Below, one piece after another: positions 35,601 through 46,637 of a stretch of 64,000 bases of DNA. The notes beneath the pieces are model-generated. The model saw nothing but the letters and a program-made list of their open reading frames with translations. It did not search any database and was not told the origin of the DNA. This stretch comes from Mimachlamys varia (lineage: Eukaryota > Mollusca > Bivalvia > Pectinida > Pectinidae). The stretch lies in contig OX392535.1 of assembly GCA_947623455.1 (NCBI GenBank), positions 36,418,688-36,482,687 on the forward strand, given 5' to 3'. Position 1 is the first letter of the stretch. Each line of letters opens with the position of its first letter. The position numbers and the translations under genes are program-made.

Positions 35601-36334
35601 TTTATTACTGACGCTTTTGTATTTATAATTTGTTGATAACATAAAATTAAGCCGTACTCTTTTGAAAATCGTATCAATAAGGTGTTCCATGCACCTCTCC
35701 TTTCATAACAACCTCTGTTTGCCCCTAGCATTTCCGATTGGTCCTGGAAGGACTTTACAGCTAAATGGTGCTGTGTAATGCATGTTAAGTATCCTATATC
35801 GATTCTATAATTCTACAGTTGTAAACACATAATCCGTAACAATTATACAATATCTAGCCTTCGCCTACGCTCTCCCTCATACATAAAGTCGTATCAAAGG
35901 GGTAATATCGAATGCAGGATGGTCCCACTTACTCGATATGTTCAAAATATAAGTATACATGAACCAGCACTTGGATGATAAAATACATACGGTGCACCTT
36001 TTAAATGTAGAAATAGATACAGTGTGCTAAAACTGAAGTGAGCTGCACCATATAGCTGTTTTGTTCTTCTATGACTCGTCAGTGATGCTAGGGGCTAAAA
36101 AGTGGGAATCGAAATTGTCTAAACTAATGCAGCTGCAGAAGGGAAGGATGCGTACCTATTTATTTGATGAATTAAAAAATAGATTTGGATATAATTTCAA
36201 ATTGTGTAATTGAGTATTAAAAACATTTCACTTAGCACAGGAGAAAAACCAGGGTATTTTATAAATATTTGTAATTGATTATATGGAGTTGATAAATAGT
36301 CGTAAAGAATGGCATTGATATTAATAAATAATAA
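35601..36334. other. No gene seen
   Basis: No exon, tandem repeat or inverted repeat that I can support in this stretch. Confidence 0.45.
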
Positions 36335-36605
36335 TTATAATTCGACGTTCTTATATACCGCTTTATCACAACCTGAAGGTCGCCTCAAAGCGGTTCACAA
36401 ATTATTATCCGTGGTTATAGGGTTTTAGCAACCAGCCAATATCGTTCTCAACTCCCTGGGGAACCGGTACAGCAAGAGTAGACAGAATAGACTGGAACAA
36501 GCAGAGTAAAGTATCTTGCTCAAAGAGGCAACAAAAGTGCCGTGACCGGGACTCGAACTCGTAGCCCTTCGATCACGAGCCCGGCGTCCTACCGGTGTCC
36601 GTCTG
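36335..36605 (-). mobile_element. tRNA-derived SINE, second family
   Basis: Minus-strand head GGACGCCGGGCTCGTGATCG and box B GAGTTCGAGTCCCGGTCACG, then a body ending in GCGGTATATAAGAACGTCG and a TTATTATTTATT tail. The end with GTGATAAAGCGGTATATAAG resembles 3' ends common to several animal SINEs (family knowledge). Distinct from the 34368 family. Confidence 0.75.
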
Positions 36606-36827
36606 AAATTTCACTGAGAAATATATTCATTCAGATAGTGTCTGTTCCATCAGTATCGATCAACATATAAGTATTAGTTAAAGGAGTGTGTATCTGTGTT
36701 ATGAAAACGATTGTATCTAGTTTGTCTATGCATGCATTTTGTTAGGCTATGTTGCATACATTGAAACCCAATCTATCAAATGGAATGGGCATTTCAAGAT
36801 ACCTATGGACTATTTCAGACAATGAGC

Positions 36828-37951
36828 TAAACGTTGACATGCTGAACTGGCTTCAGCTTTTTAGAGTGTGTGAAGTATATCAGGTTCTTTATATAGAAAA
36901 GAATAAGCAATTTGCAATACAAAATGAAAACTTATTACAAGTCGATATTTCGTGACCTCGAAGTTCGATCCACACTCAACAATCTACATGATAAGTATGT
37001 GGTTGCAGGCAAAGCTTCTTAGATATTGCTATTTGTTTGTGAACGCTGTTACCAGGTACATTAATGTATTGTACTAGGTCTGCTTGACAACCAAAGTAAC
37101 CTTACTTACACATTAAATGTTTTTTTTAGAAATATGATAGTCTTTCTAACCATGCTTCAGTGTTACAATCTTTCAAAATATCCGTTAAGGATAAAGACGC
37201 TGACCTACCTCGTATATATTGGATAACCAAAACCACACAAGGATTCTGATAATTAAAAGCTCAACGATACCTTTATACAAACTTCTTGCTACAAATCTTA
37301 GTTTCATTTAATCAGGACTAAAGTCTTATTGTGACCCGTTTTACTCCTAGAGAGGAATTAACAGGCTATCACTTAAAGTCAAAGATCTCTGATCAATCCT
37401 AACCATCCCTCTCATCATTTGATTTTTCGACACTGTACACTACCATGCCTCATACCAAACGCAAAGATCGTCGTCGATCTCTTATGTTCTGTCTCGAGAA
37501 TGCAAATGACGTTACAAATATATATATATATATAGTTGTGAACTGTCTTGGAACATTCTCGCTGGAAAACACAATAGAAGCTAAGATGAAATAAACTGAG
37601 AAAATCAAAGTAAGAATGGTTTAAAATGTGGTTGACAATATTTTGTTCGAGTTTCGAGGAAAGATTTTCAGGCAGAGTATTGGTATTCCAATGGGAACAA
37701 ACCATGCCCTAGTCTTAGCTGATCGAACTTATTTTTGTTTCTATACGACGCTAAAATGGTAGGGGTGCTTATCGGGACAGTGGCCATTTCAATTTTCCGA
37801 TCGTGAATTATCCCTTTCTTGATCTTAACATCCCTACTTCTTCAACGATGAGTATAATTCGCTAGCCTGTGGCTTGCTCACATTATCGACATTTACGTGA
37901 TAGATGTCGGCTCCTGACAAACAACATAAGACACACGGATTCGAGAGATGC
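36828..37951. repeat. Second copy of the 1-1207 repeat
   Basis: Partner of 1-1207 with scattered indels, including a (TA)n run near 37520. The minus frame 37415-37705 lies within it and has no counterpart in the other copy. Confidence 0.75.
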
Positions 37952-38009
37952 AGACTGAAAAGACTGCGGTCAAGTTTTGATAATATCCATATTCAGCAAA
38001 AAGCCTGAG

Positions 38010-38180
38010 CTGAATAATGATGATGTAACCGAATTACGTCAATACTGTCATTTATGTTAAAAGCATCGCGCTTAATCATCTTTCACTATAGATGTTGATT
38101 TAAACAATTCATTCATCAAATGCGTCCTTCTTTGGTCATTGGGCGTTTGAAACATGAGCATTCTCCATGCTATCCGAAGC
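38010..38180. repeat. Fragment of the 8872/9784 block
   Basis: Matches 8872-9040: TAATGATG, TAGATGTTGATTT, CATTGGGCGTTTGAAACATG-type text and TATCCGAAGCGA. More diverged than the copies at 8.9-10 kb. Confidence 0.55.
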
Positions 38181-38189
38181 GAAGAGGCA

Positions 38190-38530
38190 CCGATAAAGAA
38201 CAAAAACCCAGAGAATACCATAGCGTCAACAAAACCATAATCCGAGCTCAAAATCGGTTAAACCAGAGGCAAAATATGAACAAAGGAAAGATTTAAATGG
38301 TGACCTTCGTAAAAGTGCAAGCAAATAAGACCAGGTGTTCCGGAATAGTAACCGTCTTTTGCGTCATCGACGACACACGCAATGTAAATCTTGGTCACAT
38401 CCAATTAAGTAAACATCAAGTCCTCAAAATGATAACCGAGTCATCATTGTCAATCACAACAAGGGAGCAAACTATTGAGCGTACACAAAAGCATCCATCT
38501 ACATATCACACAAAAATAAAACATATTTCT
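38190..38530 (-). repeat. Dispersed repeat (ACATGGCGGGTGTCG family)
   Basis: Minus-strand copy of the 35335 family, beginning after ACCATAGCGTCAACAAAACC. It adjoins the reverse-transcriptase fragment at 38541-38725. Confidence 0.65.
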
Positions 38531-38540
38531 CGATGAGACT

Positions 38541-38725
38541 AAAAGGTTAGTAGTAAGATACCCTTGTAGGTCATAGTTAAAGTGAATATCGAGATAGGAA
38601 GTTGATAAATGAAAGTATGTTGTGTCCTTAATCTCAAGCTCAGTAGGGTACAGGTATATACGATCGACGTGGTCAGCAAACTTCTTGTTGTTTATAGACA
38701 GCCATCGTCGATATACCTGAAAGTT
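38541..38725 (-). pseudogene. Reverse transcriptase fragment with YIDD box
   Basis: Minus strand reads RYIDDG near 38717-38700; after a one-base frame change it reads LSINNKKFADHVDRIY, then PTELEIKDTTYF and SYLDI. The YIDD box followed by (D)xLSxNN and an ELEIKDTT block is characteristic of a group of non-LTR or Penelope-like reverse transcriptases common in marine invertebrates. I cannot assign the clade. Only the palm C-terminal part is left, and it is frameshifted. Confidence 0.6.
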
Positions 38726-38784
38726 AAATGAAAAAGATTTGATAAGTCATTTGACAAATTCAGCCTCGTATGAAAAAAAATCAG

Positions 38785-39065
38785 AGAATACCAAAGCGTC
38801 AACAAAACCATAATCCGAACTCAAAATCGATTAAACTAGGGGCAAAATAGGAACAAATGAAAGATTTACATGGAGACTCTCGTAAAAGAACAAGAGAACA
38901 AGACTAGGTGTTCCGGAAGAATAAGCGTCTTCTGCTTCATCGACGACACCCGCCATGTAAATCTTGGTCACATCCAAGTAAGCATCAATTCTCAAAATGA
39001 GAACCGAGTCATCATTGTCATCACAACAAGCAAACTCAAAAACGTCTATCTTCATATCACACAAA
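38785..39065 (-). repeat. Dispersed repeat with empty TTAA site
   Basis: Another copy of the 35335 family. At 38790-38815 it has GAATACCAAAGCGTCAACAA where the copy at 40745 is split by a TTAA element, so it preserves the uninterrupted arrangement. Confidence 0.7.
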
Positions 39066-40210
39066 GATACATTTTGTATTTAGGTTGATACATGTATTCT
39101 TCATACTGTACAATTTATATTTTCGTGTGTGGAATTTTTCGCTTAGTCAACCTCAAAATTGTTCGCGGTGTGTAAATATTCGCGCCGTCAATCAAGCTGT
39201 TTTGTACGTTGTACCTATAATACTATTAGACAATGTAGATTTTGAGTAGCGTTAACGTGTTCGCTTGTAGATATATTCGCGGATATTTAATCCAAGAGAA
39301 ATAAGCGAAAATTTCAACATCGCGAAAAAATTGACTTTTATCGTATTTTCACATAGCACTTAATGTTTGACGCTAACAGAGACAATTAGAGGTTGTTTTC
39401 ATATGATTGCTAGGATGACTACTGCAGAGTATTTGGTTTTTATTTTGGGACAAGGCTAAATATGTTAATTTTGTAGAAAGTTATGAGTAAATAAGCATTC
39501 AGATAAATGGCTGCATAAACGTATACATGTATAAAACCTATATTACTGGTCATATGCCACAAACAGAGGGTCTAGTATGAGTGTGCATATTGAATTTTGA
39601 ATATTGAATATTGAATTCGTTGAATCAGCTTAATATTTTGGTATGACACCAGCATTCAGGCGAGTTTTATCAAATAGAAACGTCATGAAATTGAATGTAA
39701 CATTATATCTATAAAGTATGATTCTTAATTTAAACAAATCGGCAAACGCAAATAGATGTATGATCAGCTGGCTAAATATTAGGTAAAAACCAAAGTGCTC
39801 TGACCATAGTGTTGTTGATACATTCGATGAAAGGTATCTCCATTTAACCAAATAAGATACTTTACTAATACGTCAGCCATGTGTAGTTGTCGATTGACCA
39901 TTGAACCAAAACGAACAAACAAAATACGACTCAGCAATGGGATAATTTTATGAGCTTTTGTCGTCTTCAGCACGGCTGTTTCCATATTAATTATTTTGTT
40001 TGGCGATACATTAAGCCATTGCTTCATCCGATGCCGTCCAACGACAGGTGCAACCGGAGAAACTGCGGAGGTACTAGGGAAACACACGTAGGTTATAACT
40101 AATATTCCCAGTTTATTTTTCAGTGTGTATTTAGCCTGTTCGCAGCACTCTATTTGATAAACAACTATTACAAATAGTACTAATTGTAATTCGGGACCAT
40201 TACAGAAATC
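39066..40210. repeat. Older copy of the 10190-11215 block
   Basis: From about 39350 it shares ACATAGCACTTAATGTTGA-like text, ATAAGCATTCA, ACTGGTCATA, TCAGCTGGCT, TACGACTCAGCAAT and CCGTCCAACGACAGGTGCAA with the 10-11 kb block, at lower identity. It keeps GTGTAGTTG..GACCATTG, which unit 1 lost. The minus frames of 73 and 145 codons here are accidental. Confidence 0.65.
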
Positions 40211-40485
40211 CCTCAAACCCCTGCATTATGGACCGGGCTATGACGGAGCAGTCTGTCTACTACTGCTACTGACCGTATGTCCAATGATAGGATATGCCAT
40301 CGTTTGAAGCTTGAACACGGGAAACACCGCCATCCTTGAGAATATTGGCGACTTCAACCTTGGCATTGACTTTGACCTTGACCCTGGTATCAAACTCGAT
40401 TCGGTCCTTGACCCCATTCTTGATGTCAGTCTCTCTCTAGAACTAACATATCTGCCTCTCCGAATCCCTGGTGATTGACCTAGTT
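40211..40485 (+). pseudogene. Possible degraded exon, hydrophobic then LD-rich
   Basis: One plus frame reads GYDGAVCLLLLLTVCPMIGY, a TGA, then AILENIGDFNLGIDFDLDPG, KLDSVLDPILDVSLSLELTY and a second TGA. The hydrophobic start followed by an alternating L/D stretch has codon-like texture unusual for the surrounding DNA. There is no start codon, no clear splice pair and one internal stop. It could be a pseudogene fragment or chance. Confidence 0.25.
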
Positions 40486-40560
40486 GGGGACAAACATGGG
40501 CCCCTATCCGTAGCCCCATTAAGAGCATGGGTCTGGAATGTCGATCTCCTAGAATTGCTC

Positions 40561-40744
40561 GTGTAGATCGCTGAAAAACTTCATCTCCACATGATATTAC
40601 AATCTTCCCCCTATTTCACAAGTTTACCTTCAATTTCTAATGTCAGCGAACCAAACTTTTGGCTTGAGAACAAAACCATCCAATTTATTCTTGACCTGTA
40701 CATGTAGAAAACCTAAAACAGGCTCACCAGTTGTTTTCAACATA
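40561..40744. other. No gene seen
   Basis: Short unremarkable stretch between the possible degraded exon and the next dispersed repeat. Confidence 0.4.
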
Positions 40745-42060
40745 GCTCATTCTATGATATGAAGATGTACGTTTTTGAGTATGGTGATCATTAGTGTGTT
40801 TACTTGTTGTGATTGGCAGTGATACTCGGTTCTCATTTTGAGAACTTGATGTTTACTTGGATGTGACAAAGATTTACATGGCGGGTGTCGTCGATGAAGC
40901 AGAAGACGCTTAATCTTCCTGGTCTTATTCTCTTGTACTTTTACTAGGGTTTCCATGTAAATAGTTCCTTTGTTCATATTTAGCCCCTGGATTAACCGTT
41001 TTTGAGTTTGGATTATGATTTTGTTAAAGGGGCATCCCGCGAAAGCCTAAATGTCTGTTCTTGAATATACATAGCGTCTGCACTACTAATTATACTTTCC
41101 TGTTATTCCCATATTCAAAGTGGACTCAAAATGTCTATTATGACCACTTGCAAAATCGCATTCCTCGGGAAAGCCCAGAAAAAAATAGCGGGAATGACGC
41201 AACGTGACAGGTGTGCCGCATGTTCCCTGATCGGTTTGACGGAAGGGGCCACACGGGAGGGGACGCGTAATGTATACGGCTGATGAAACAGAGACAAAGT
41301 CCGTGTATAAACTTATTGAATCACATTCACATTAAAATAGACATCATTTGCACACATACCGATATTCAAATGAAGAATAATTGTCGGCATATCGGCACCA
41401 TATATCGACACCAGGAATTATCTATATTCTATCCAGCAATAGAATTAGATCATACTGTTTTACTGGAACATAAGATTTTATAAAGGGAATATTATAAACA
41501 CACTTTTAAGTTTCATATTACACACGCATTTTATGCAACAGAAGACTGAAACAGTTTCCCCTTGGGTAGCCTCAAAACCAAATCAAAGCTTTATTTGTTC
41601 ATGTTACCGTTAACCAGAAGAAATATGTTACATACACACAATAGAGCAGGTACTTTCTCCTTTAAATACTTCCCATCTTTCGATATGATTCCGTAACGCA
41701 GTCTTGCGTCATATTTTGATCATTCGGCAACTTTTCGCTTAGTAGTTAGGCCTTATCGTGGTGTAACGGTAATAGCAGATAGAGTGTTTACAATGGAAGC
41801 GGCGCTCGCTGCGCATGCGTTGGTAGGTGGAAATCCCAAACAAAGCGTCTAGCCAGACGTTCTGAAATTCCACTAGTTATTTTGAAATTATTTATTTTAT
41901 GAATACAAATATGCAAAATCCGATCGTCGCAGTCCATAAGAATACCCACTCGATATGTGTATGTAATATTTTGAAAAAAAAATATGAAAAAAAGCTGACT
42001 TTCGCGGGATGCCCCTTTAACGCTCCGGTATTCTCTTATTTATCTCCACTTGATATCGAC
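40745..42060 (+). repeat. Dispersed repeat split by a TTAA element
   Basis: The 35335-family copy runs 40745-41023 (ATATGAAGATG through GATTATGATTTTG), is interrupted, and resumes at 42021 with CGCTCCGGTATTCTC. Joined, this corresponds to the uninterrupted copy at 38785-38820 read on the minus strand. Confidence 0.75.
41028..42016. mobile_element. 989-bp TTAA element (AGGGGCATCCCGCGAAAG)
   Basis: Perfect terminal inverted repeats AGGGGCATCCCGCGAAAG and CTTTCGCGGGATGCCCCT, flanked by TTAA on both sides (41024-41027 and 42017-42020). The interior has short frames only and no transposase, so it is non-autonomous. TTAA duplication is the piggyBac pattern; the superfamily is inferred from this alone. 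Confidence 0.88.
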
Positions 42061-42467
42061 ATTTGTCAAGTTGACATGTTCAGGAAAACCTCAACAAGTC
42101 GCAAAACACCAAGTTACCATGATGAGAAACAATTTGACAAGTGGTTTTGTAAATACTAGACTTGTAATTATATATCACCTGGTCAATAGGTGACCCTTAT
42201 AAGCTTCCATATCTGCATTGTATGATGCTAATTAAGCAAATGATGACCCTTCTGGTCATTAGTCCAACTCTTTATGTCAGAGTAAATCTCAAAATGAGAG
42301 ACATACTCGTTCCAGTCATCAGATCCTCATAAAGAACTTGACTGGGCGCATAGGAACATTTCAGATTTTGTTGGGTTTTATTTTTTGGGGGGGGGGTGTA
42401 GTAGAGTGTGGCATTCGAGTCAGCTGTTTTCTTCTGATTTCTTTGGGGGACAGTACCGTGGTACTAG
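42061..42467. other. No gene seen
   Basis: Flanking DNA before the LTR element, with a run of G at 42387-42396. No exon or repeat that I can define. Confidence 0.4.
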
Positions 42468-42540
42468 TGTAACAGGACTGGGTGTTGCCACCTACCAAGC
42501 CCACTGTCAACTCAAGTAACTCGGAACCTTCCCTGTTATA
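42468..42540 (-). repeat. 3' LTR remnant, 73 bp
   Basis: Starts TGTAACAGGACTGGGTGTTG and ends GAACCTTCCCTGTTATA. About 490 bp of LTR interior is missing, with the join near CCACTGTCAACTCAAGTAAC. Both outer ends are kept, so the loss was internal. Confidence 0.75.
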
Positions 42541-42695
42541 TTCCTCCCTTCTTTGAAAAAAAAATACGAATTACATAAATTTGGAGTTGATGGAATAACA
42601 TATCGCTCTACAATGAAATAACGTCTAAAAAGTTATACAGAAAAGTTAATGTCCATGTTTGCATATTAAAAATAAATTATCATTATACAATGGTT

Positions 42696-43201
42696 CAGCA
42701 TACGGTCCACCAAAAGGAATAGGTTTTCATGTATACAGCATACGGTCCACCATAAGGAATAGGTTTTCATAAATACAGCATACGGTCCACCATAAGGAAT
42801 AGGTTTTCATATATACAGCATACGGTCCACCATAAGGAATAGGTTTTCATATATACAGCATACGGTCCACCATAAGGAATAGGTTTTCATATATACAGCA
42901 TACGGTCCACCATATGGAATAGGTTTTCATATATACAGCATACGGTCCACCATAAGGAATAGGTTTTCATATATACAGCATACGGTCCACCATCAGGAAC
43001 AGTTTTTCATGTATACAGCATACGGTCCACCATAAGGAATAGGTTTTTATATAAACAGCATACGGTCCACCATAAGGAATAGGTTTTCATATATACAGCA
43101 TACGGTCCACCATAAGGAATAGGTTTTCATATATACAGCATACGGTCCACCATAAGGAATAGGTTTTCATATATACAGAATACGGTTCACCATAAAGAAT
43201 A
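42696..43201. repeat. 40-bp minisatellite, 13 copies
   Basis: CAGCATACGGTCCACCATAA plus GGAATAGGTTTTCATATATA makes a 40-bp unit. TACGGT starts at 42701 and every 40 bases to 43181. Units are nearly identical except the first, the eighth and the last. It lies inside the LTR element between gag and the 3' LTR remnant. Confidence 0.93.
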
Positions 43202-43620
43202 TGTTACTACCAGGAGTACAACTTAACACTTAAAACTATGTACATATGATACAATACTGTGGGACCACAATCCCCTTAACTTGATACAGCCTGGTCAAAA
43301 ATGAACACAAAACGTACTACTGTGCACACATAACATTTTGATCACTCAGATCGATACAATGACCACAAAGATCAATACAAAGTTCATAGAGAACCAAAGT
43401 ATGTATTCCCACACAGAACATCTTGACCACACAAATCATAGTTCACAAAGAACCATACATGACTTCACAACTATACTCATATAGAACTTAACTGAACTCC
43501 CGAGACGATGCCAAATAAATAGTCAAATTAAAAACTGTACACATAATCAGTCTTGGACACAGATATAGTTTGTACATCTTCCGCCCTTTGACCAATACCA
43601 ACTCATTAAAACAATAAAAC
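43202..43620. other. Element interior, no gene seen
   Basis: Repeated short words such as GATCAATACAAA, CACACAGAACAT and ACCACACAAATC suggest a degenerate sequence. No frame with pol motifs on either strand. Confidence 0.45.
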
Positions 43621-44330
43621 TCAACTAGTCGTAACCGTATTTGGACACTGACTTGCTATGTGACCTTCATCTCTACAACTATAGCATAGCAGTTTTCTGT
43701 GAGGGTGTTTCCTATTTCCTGGACACAATATATTCTTGACCAATTCTTCAACCTTGGAAATCAAAAGTTTGACAACATCGTTCAGACTTGAACATTTCTC
43801 TGGACCGTAACTTTCCATGAACCCTTCAAACTGGTTACCCAGCCTAATTGCTTCATTTGTGACATTGGTTGATTCAAACAAACATTTTTTTCTCATTTCA
43901 TAGTCTTCTATCCCTGCTTTGAACTGGTCAACAAGAAGTTGTTCTCTAGAGTTAGAATCAGAATGACGATAACCTTTCCTAGCCAAGTCGTCCAAACAGT
44001 AACCATATTCTGACAAGGTTTCAGTTTCAAGATAATGCCTGTGCTTGAACTCATTCCTGTACACTGTTTCTAAGCCTGGGGTTCAAATCGGCGTAATAAT
44101 GCATCTCTGATGTGAGCAAAACTATGAGCGTCTTCATAAGACAAATCATACAGAATAGCTCTAGCACTTCCATCTAAAGACATGGCTAACTGACTTAGGA
44201 CCATCATATCGTTGACATTTCTTCTCTTTCCTATATACATATGAACTGTCAGTACTGCATGAAATGCTAGGCACAGCATAAATACATCCCCGACCTGTGC
44301 TAACAACATAACATGAACTTGTTGCAGCAC
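43621..44330 (-). pseudogene. Gag gene with CCHC zinc knuckle, frameshifted
   Basis: Upstream frame (to 44070) ends with HIRDALLRRFEPQA, a retrotransposon gag-type stretch, at a TAG. The neighbouring frame continues at once (VYRNEFKHRHYLETETLSEY) to a zinc knuckle CYSCRDEGHIASQC (CX2CX4HX4C) and a stop at 43621. Gag packages the element's RNA. One base shift separates the halves, and no upstream start is evident. Related to Ty3/gypsy-type gag by layout; family not certain. Confidence 0.75.
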
Positions 44331-44456
44331 TACTGATACTGACTGACTGAGTTGTAACACTTGTGGATGACACATATAAACCTTCCATCCCACTTTGAAA
44401 AAAGAGTGAAAACTAAACAAAAGAATAACTAAGGAGTGAATGGTACGGCACCAGTT

Positions 44457-45017
44457 TGTAACAGGACTGGGTGTTGCCAACTACCAAGTCCCACTGTCAA
44501 CCCAGGTTCGATTAGGTTGCCCTTGGTATCTTCTGTTTAATCTACTAGATCAACCTCAAAATACCACCAGAACACTCAGTCTACATCTCAAGATCTCTTT
44601 TATTATGCAATACCAATAAAACATTCCCTGTTCACATCTATTTACACCTAAGTCAGAGGAACATCAAAGGAACGAGTAATCAGGAACCCAATCCATCAAT
44701 TACTCAGGTTCAAAGCTAGAACTTTATCCAACCTTGACTTACAAACATACTCACTATATAATAACCTACATATAAAATAACAGGTGTCTTAGTAATTCGC
44801 ATAATGTACAATACGAAGTTAATTATTTATCTTATTCCTCATTCTGTATTATTTAATAGTATTATATATACATTTATATCCTTACATAAATTATATTTTA
44901 CAAAACCCTAAAAATAGATAGAATTATGTTTCATCACACTAATGACAACATAATCATGATAAACATGAATAATAATTTAAGGAACAGGGGAAGTAACTCT
45001 GAACCTTCCCTGTTACA
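44457..45017 (-). repeat. 5' LTR, 561 bp
   Basis: Begins TGTAACAGG and ends CCTGTTACA, so its two ends are inverted complements of at least 9 bp as in many LTRs. AT-rich centre. It is about eight times longer than the opposite LTR remnant. Confidence 0.75.
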
Positions 45018-45021
45018 CTAG

Positions 45022-45968
45022 GTGCACCAATAAAATGTTTCTACAAAACTGTTGCTCAAAAGCTCCATTGTCTTGCTGTTCAATTTCGTCCTCTGTTTGA
45101 ATAAATTGTTACAATTCCCTCCTTTGTTAAGGTCAAACGTTACATTTTTGTCCGTGTCTTTCACACTACTGTAGACTTTACCATGGAATCAGATTGGCCT
45201 CCATGCCATGTAATGGGGGATATGAGGAAGTCACAATATGTCAAATAATTTCATACATTGTACATGCCCAAAGTGTTAAGAGAAGGCTTCCATAGTTTTC
45301 GGGGCCTGTTTTGTTTGTGATATTTGAGGATTTTTGCGGTAATTAGTACTACGTAACTGCTCTCGATACAAACATTTTGTTGATTGTGATTATGTTCATG
45401 AAAGCTTTTAAAAGACCCTGACCAATTCGATTTTTAGTCCATCTAAACAAGAAACATCATGTTGAACATATGCTTGTTGAGCAGTGCATGTTTTATTTAT
45501 TGATGAGAAAACAAACATTCATTATTGTATTGACGTGATAAAGACTGGTAAGTGATCTACATATAAATACAGAACGTTGATATTGCACAATGTGATGTAA
45601 TGTTACGACAGCAACGCATTGTTTACCTAGGTTACGGTGCCCGAAAAATGCTGACTCAGTGAAACATGTTTCAAAGAGCAACTGTTAAAACAGATGTATA
45701 CTGTACATGTTGGTACCCAATTATATTACAATGACCATTTTGACGTTCCGGTGATATTTAGAAGAAGCACCCCAAGACAAACTCTTTAAACTGACTATCA
45801 GTCAGGTAAACTACAGGTATGTACAGTATGTAGAGCCATTGTCCAGATTTCACTGGGTTCCTGGTTCGAATCCCGGTCTTGCTTTGGATTTTTTTATCCC
45901 CTGTCATAATCAATGCAATGCGATACTACAGTTGACCAACCCTTTTGTAACCATTGTGCATGATACTC
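45022..45968. other. No gene seen; one tRNA-like box B
   Basis: Unremarkable, apart from GGTTCGAATCCCGGTCTTGC at about 45864, which resembles a tRNA box B/T-arm. The upstream half (GTAGAGCCATTGTCC) does not give a full cloverleaf that I can draw, so it may be a SINE fragment. Confidence 0.4.
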
Positions 45969-46597
45969 AGAAGGGTTCTGACTATGATCTGCTGAAATAT
46001 TGGGACAGCTAGACTTGCAGAGTCAGAATCCCTCTCTCTTCAGATATTTGAAATTTTACAAACCCGTGCACGGGTCACTGTTTAAGCTGTGTTTTATAAT
46101 ATAAAATGTTTTCAATCACATGCAAATAAGGTTTTCAAGTCCCCAGAGGTCGCTAACTAATTGTCACCATCCATTTCTAAAAAATAACCAGGTTCCTACA
46201 TGTAGCTGACTTCTGTTTGAAAATGGTCACGCCTCACGAGATCCCGCGAGAGTTTCTTTCTAAACTATCTATTTTGGATCATGTGATGTTAAGCGGCGGC
46301 CATTTTCAAACAGATGTCAGGAACCTGGTTACTTTTTAGAAATGGATGACGACAGTTAATTAGCGATCTCCTGTGACAATGTGTAAGTTAGTATAAAAAT
46401 ATCTGTTCTTTCCATTGATGCCTAATTTGCATGTGATCGAAAACGTTTCATATTATGAAACACAGCTTAAACAGCAACCCGAGCACGGGTCAGTAAAATT
46501 TCCAATATCTGAAGAAAGGGATTCTGACGCTATGAGCCGCTAGCCATCCCAATATTTCATGATCAAAGGAGCATAGATCTAGAGTCAGAACCCTTCG
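45969..46597. repeat. Large foldback element, 629 bp
   Basis: Left AGAAGGGTTCTGACTATGAT pairs with right ATAGATCTAGAGTCAGAACC plus CTT. Further pairs: GTGCACGGGTCACTG with CGAGCACGGGTCAG, AACCAGGTTCCTACATG with AGGAACCTGGTTAC, and GTTTGAAAATGG with CCATTTTCAAAC. Arms are about 270-300 bp, imperfect, around a short centre with CGCGAGAGTTTC. A half copy lies at 63590-63740. Confidence 0.82.
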
Positions 46598-46637
46598 GAC
46601 TATGTGCTTGACAACTGAGGCCCCAAGGCAATACCTT

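Larger units (their letters stand above)
42468..45017 (-). mobile_element. Defective LTR retrotransposon with CTAG target duplication
   Basis: TGTAACAGGACTGGGTGTTG occurs at 42468 and 44457, and the ends CCTTCCCTGTTAYA occur at 42540 and 45017. CTAG flanks the whole element (42464-42467 and 45018-45021). The coding sense is minus, so the right LTR is the 5' one. Next to it TGGTGCCGTACC (minus, near 44453-44442) is a plausible primer-binding site. Only gag remains; the pol region is absent and a 40-bp minisatellite occupies 42696-43201. Confidence 0.8.

Noticed and set aside
40238..40528. 96-codon minus frame
   Set aside because: Arg/Ser-rich shadow of the opposite-strand L/D-rich frame; no features of its own.
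42696..43201. CRISPR-like regular repeats
   Set aside because: The 40-bp units are contiguous with no variable spacers, and the genome is eukaryotic; same for the 31-bp array at 49787.
45830..45890. Possible tRNA gene
   Set aside because: Only a box B-like half is convincing; I could not form acceptor and anticodon stems.
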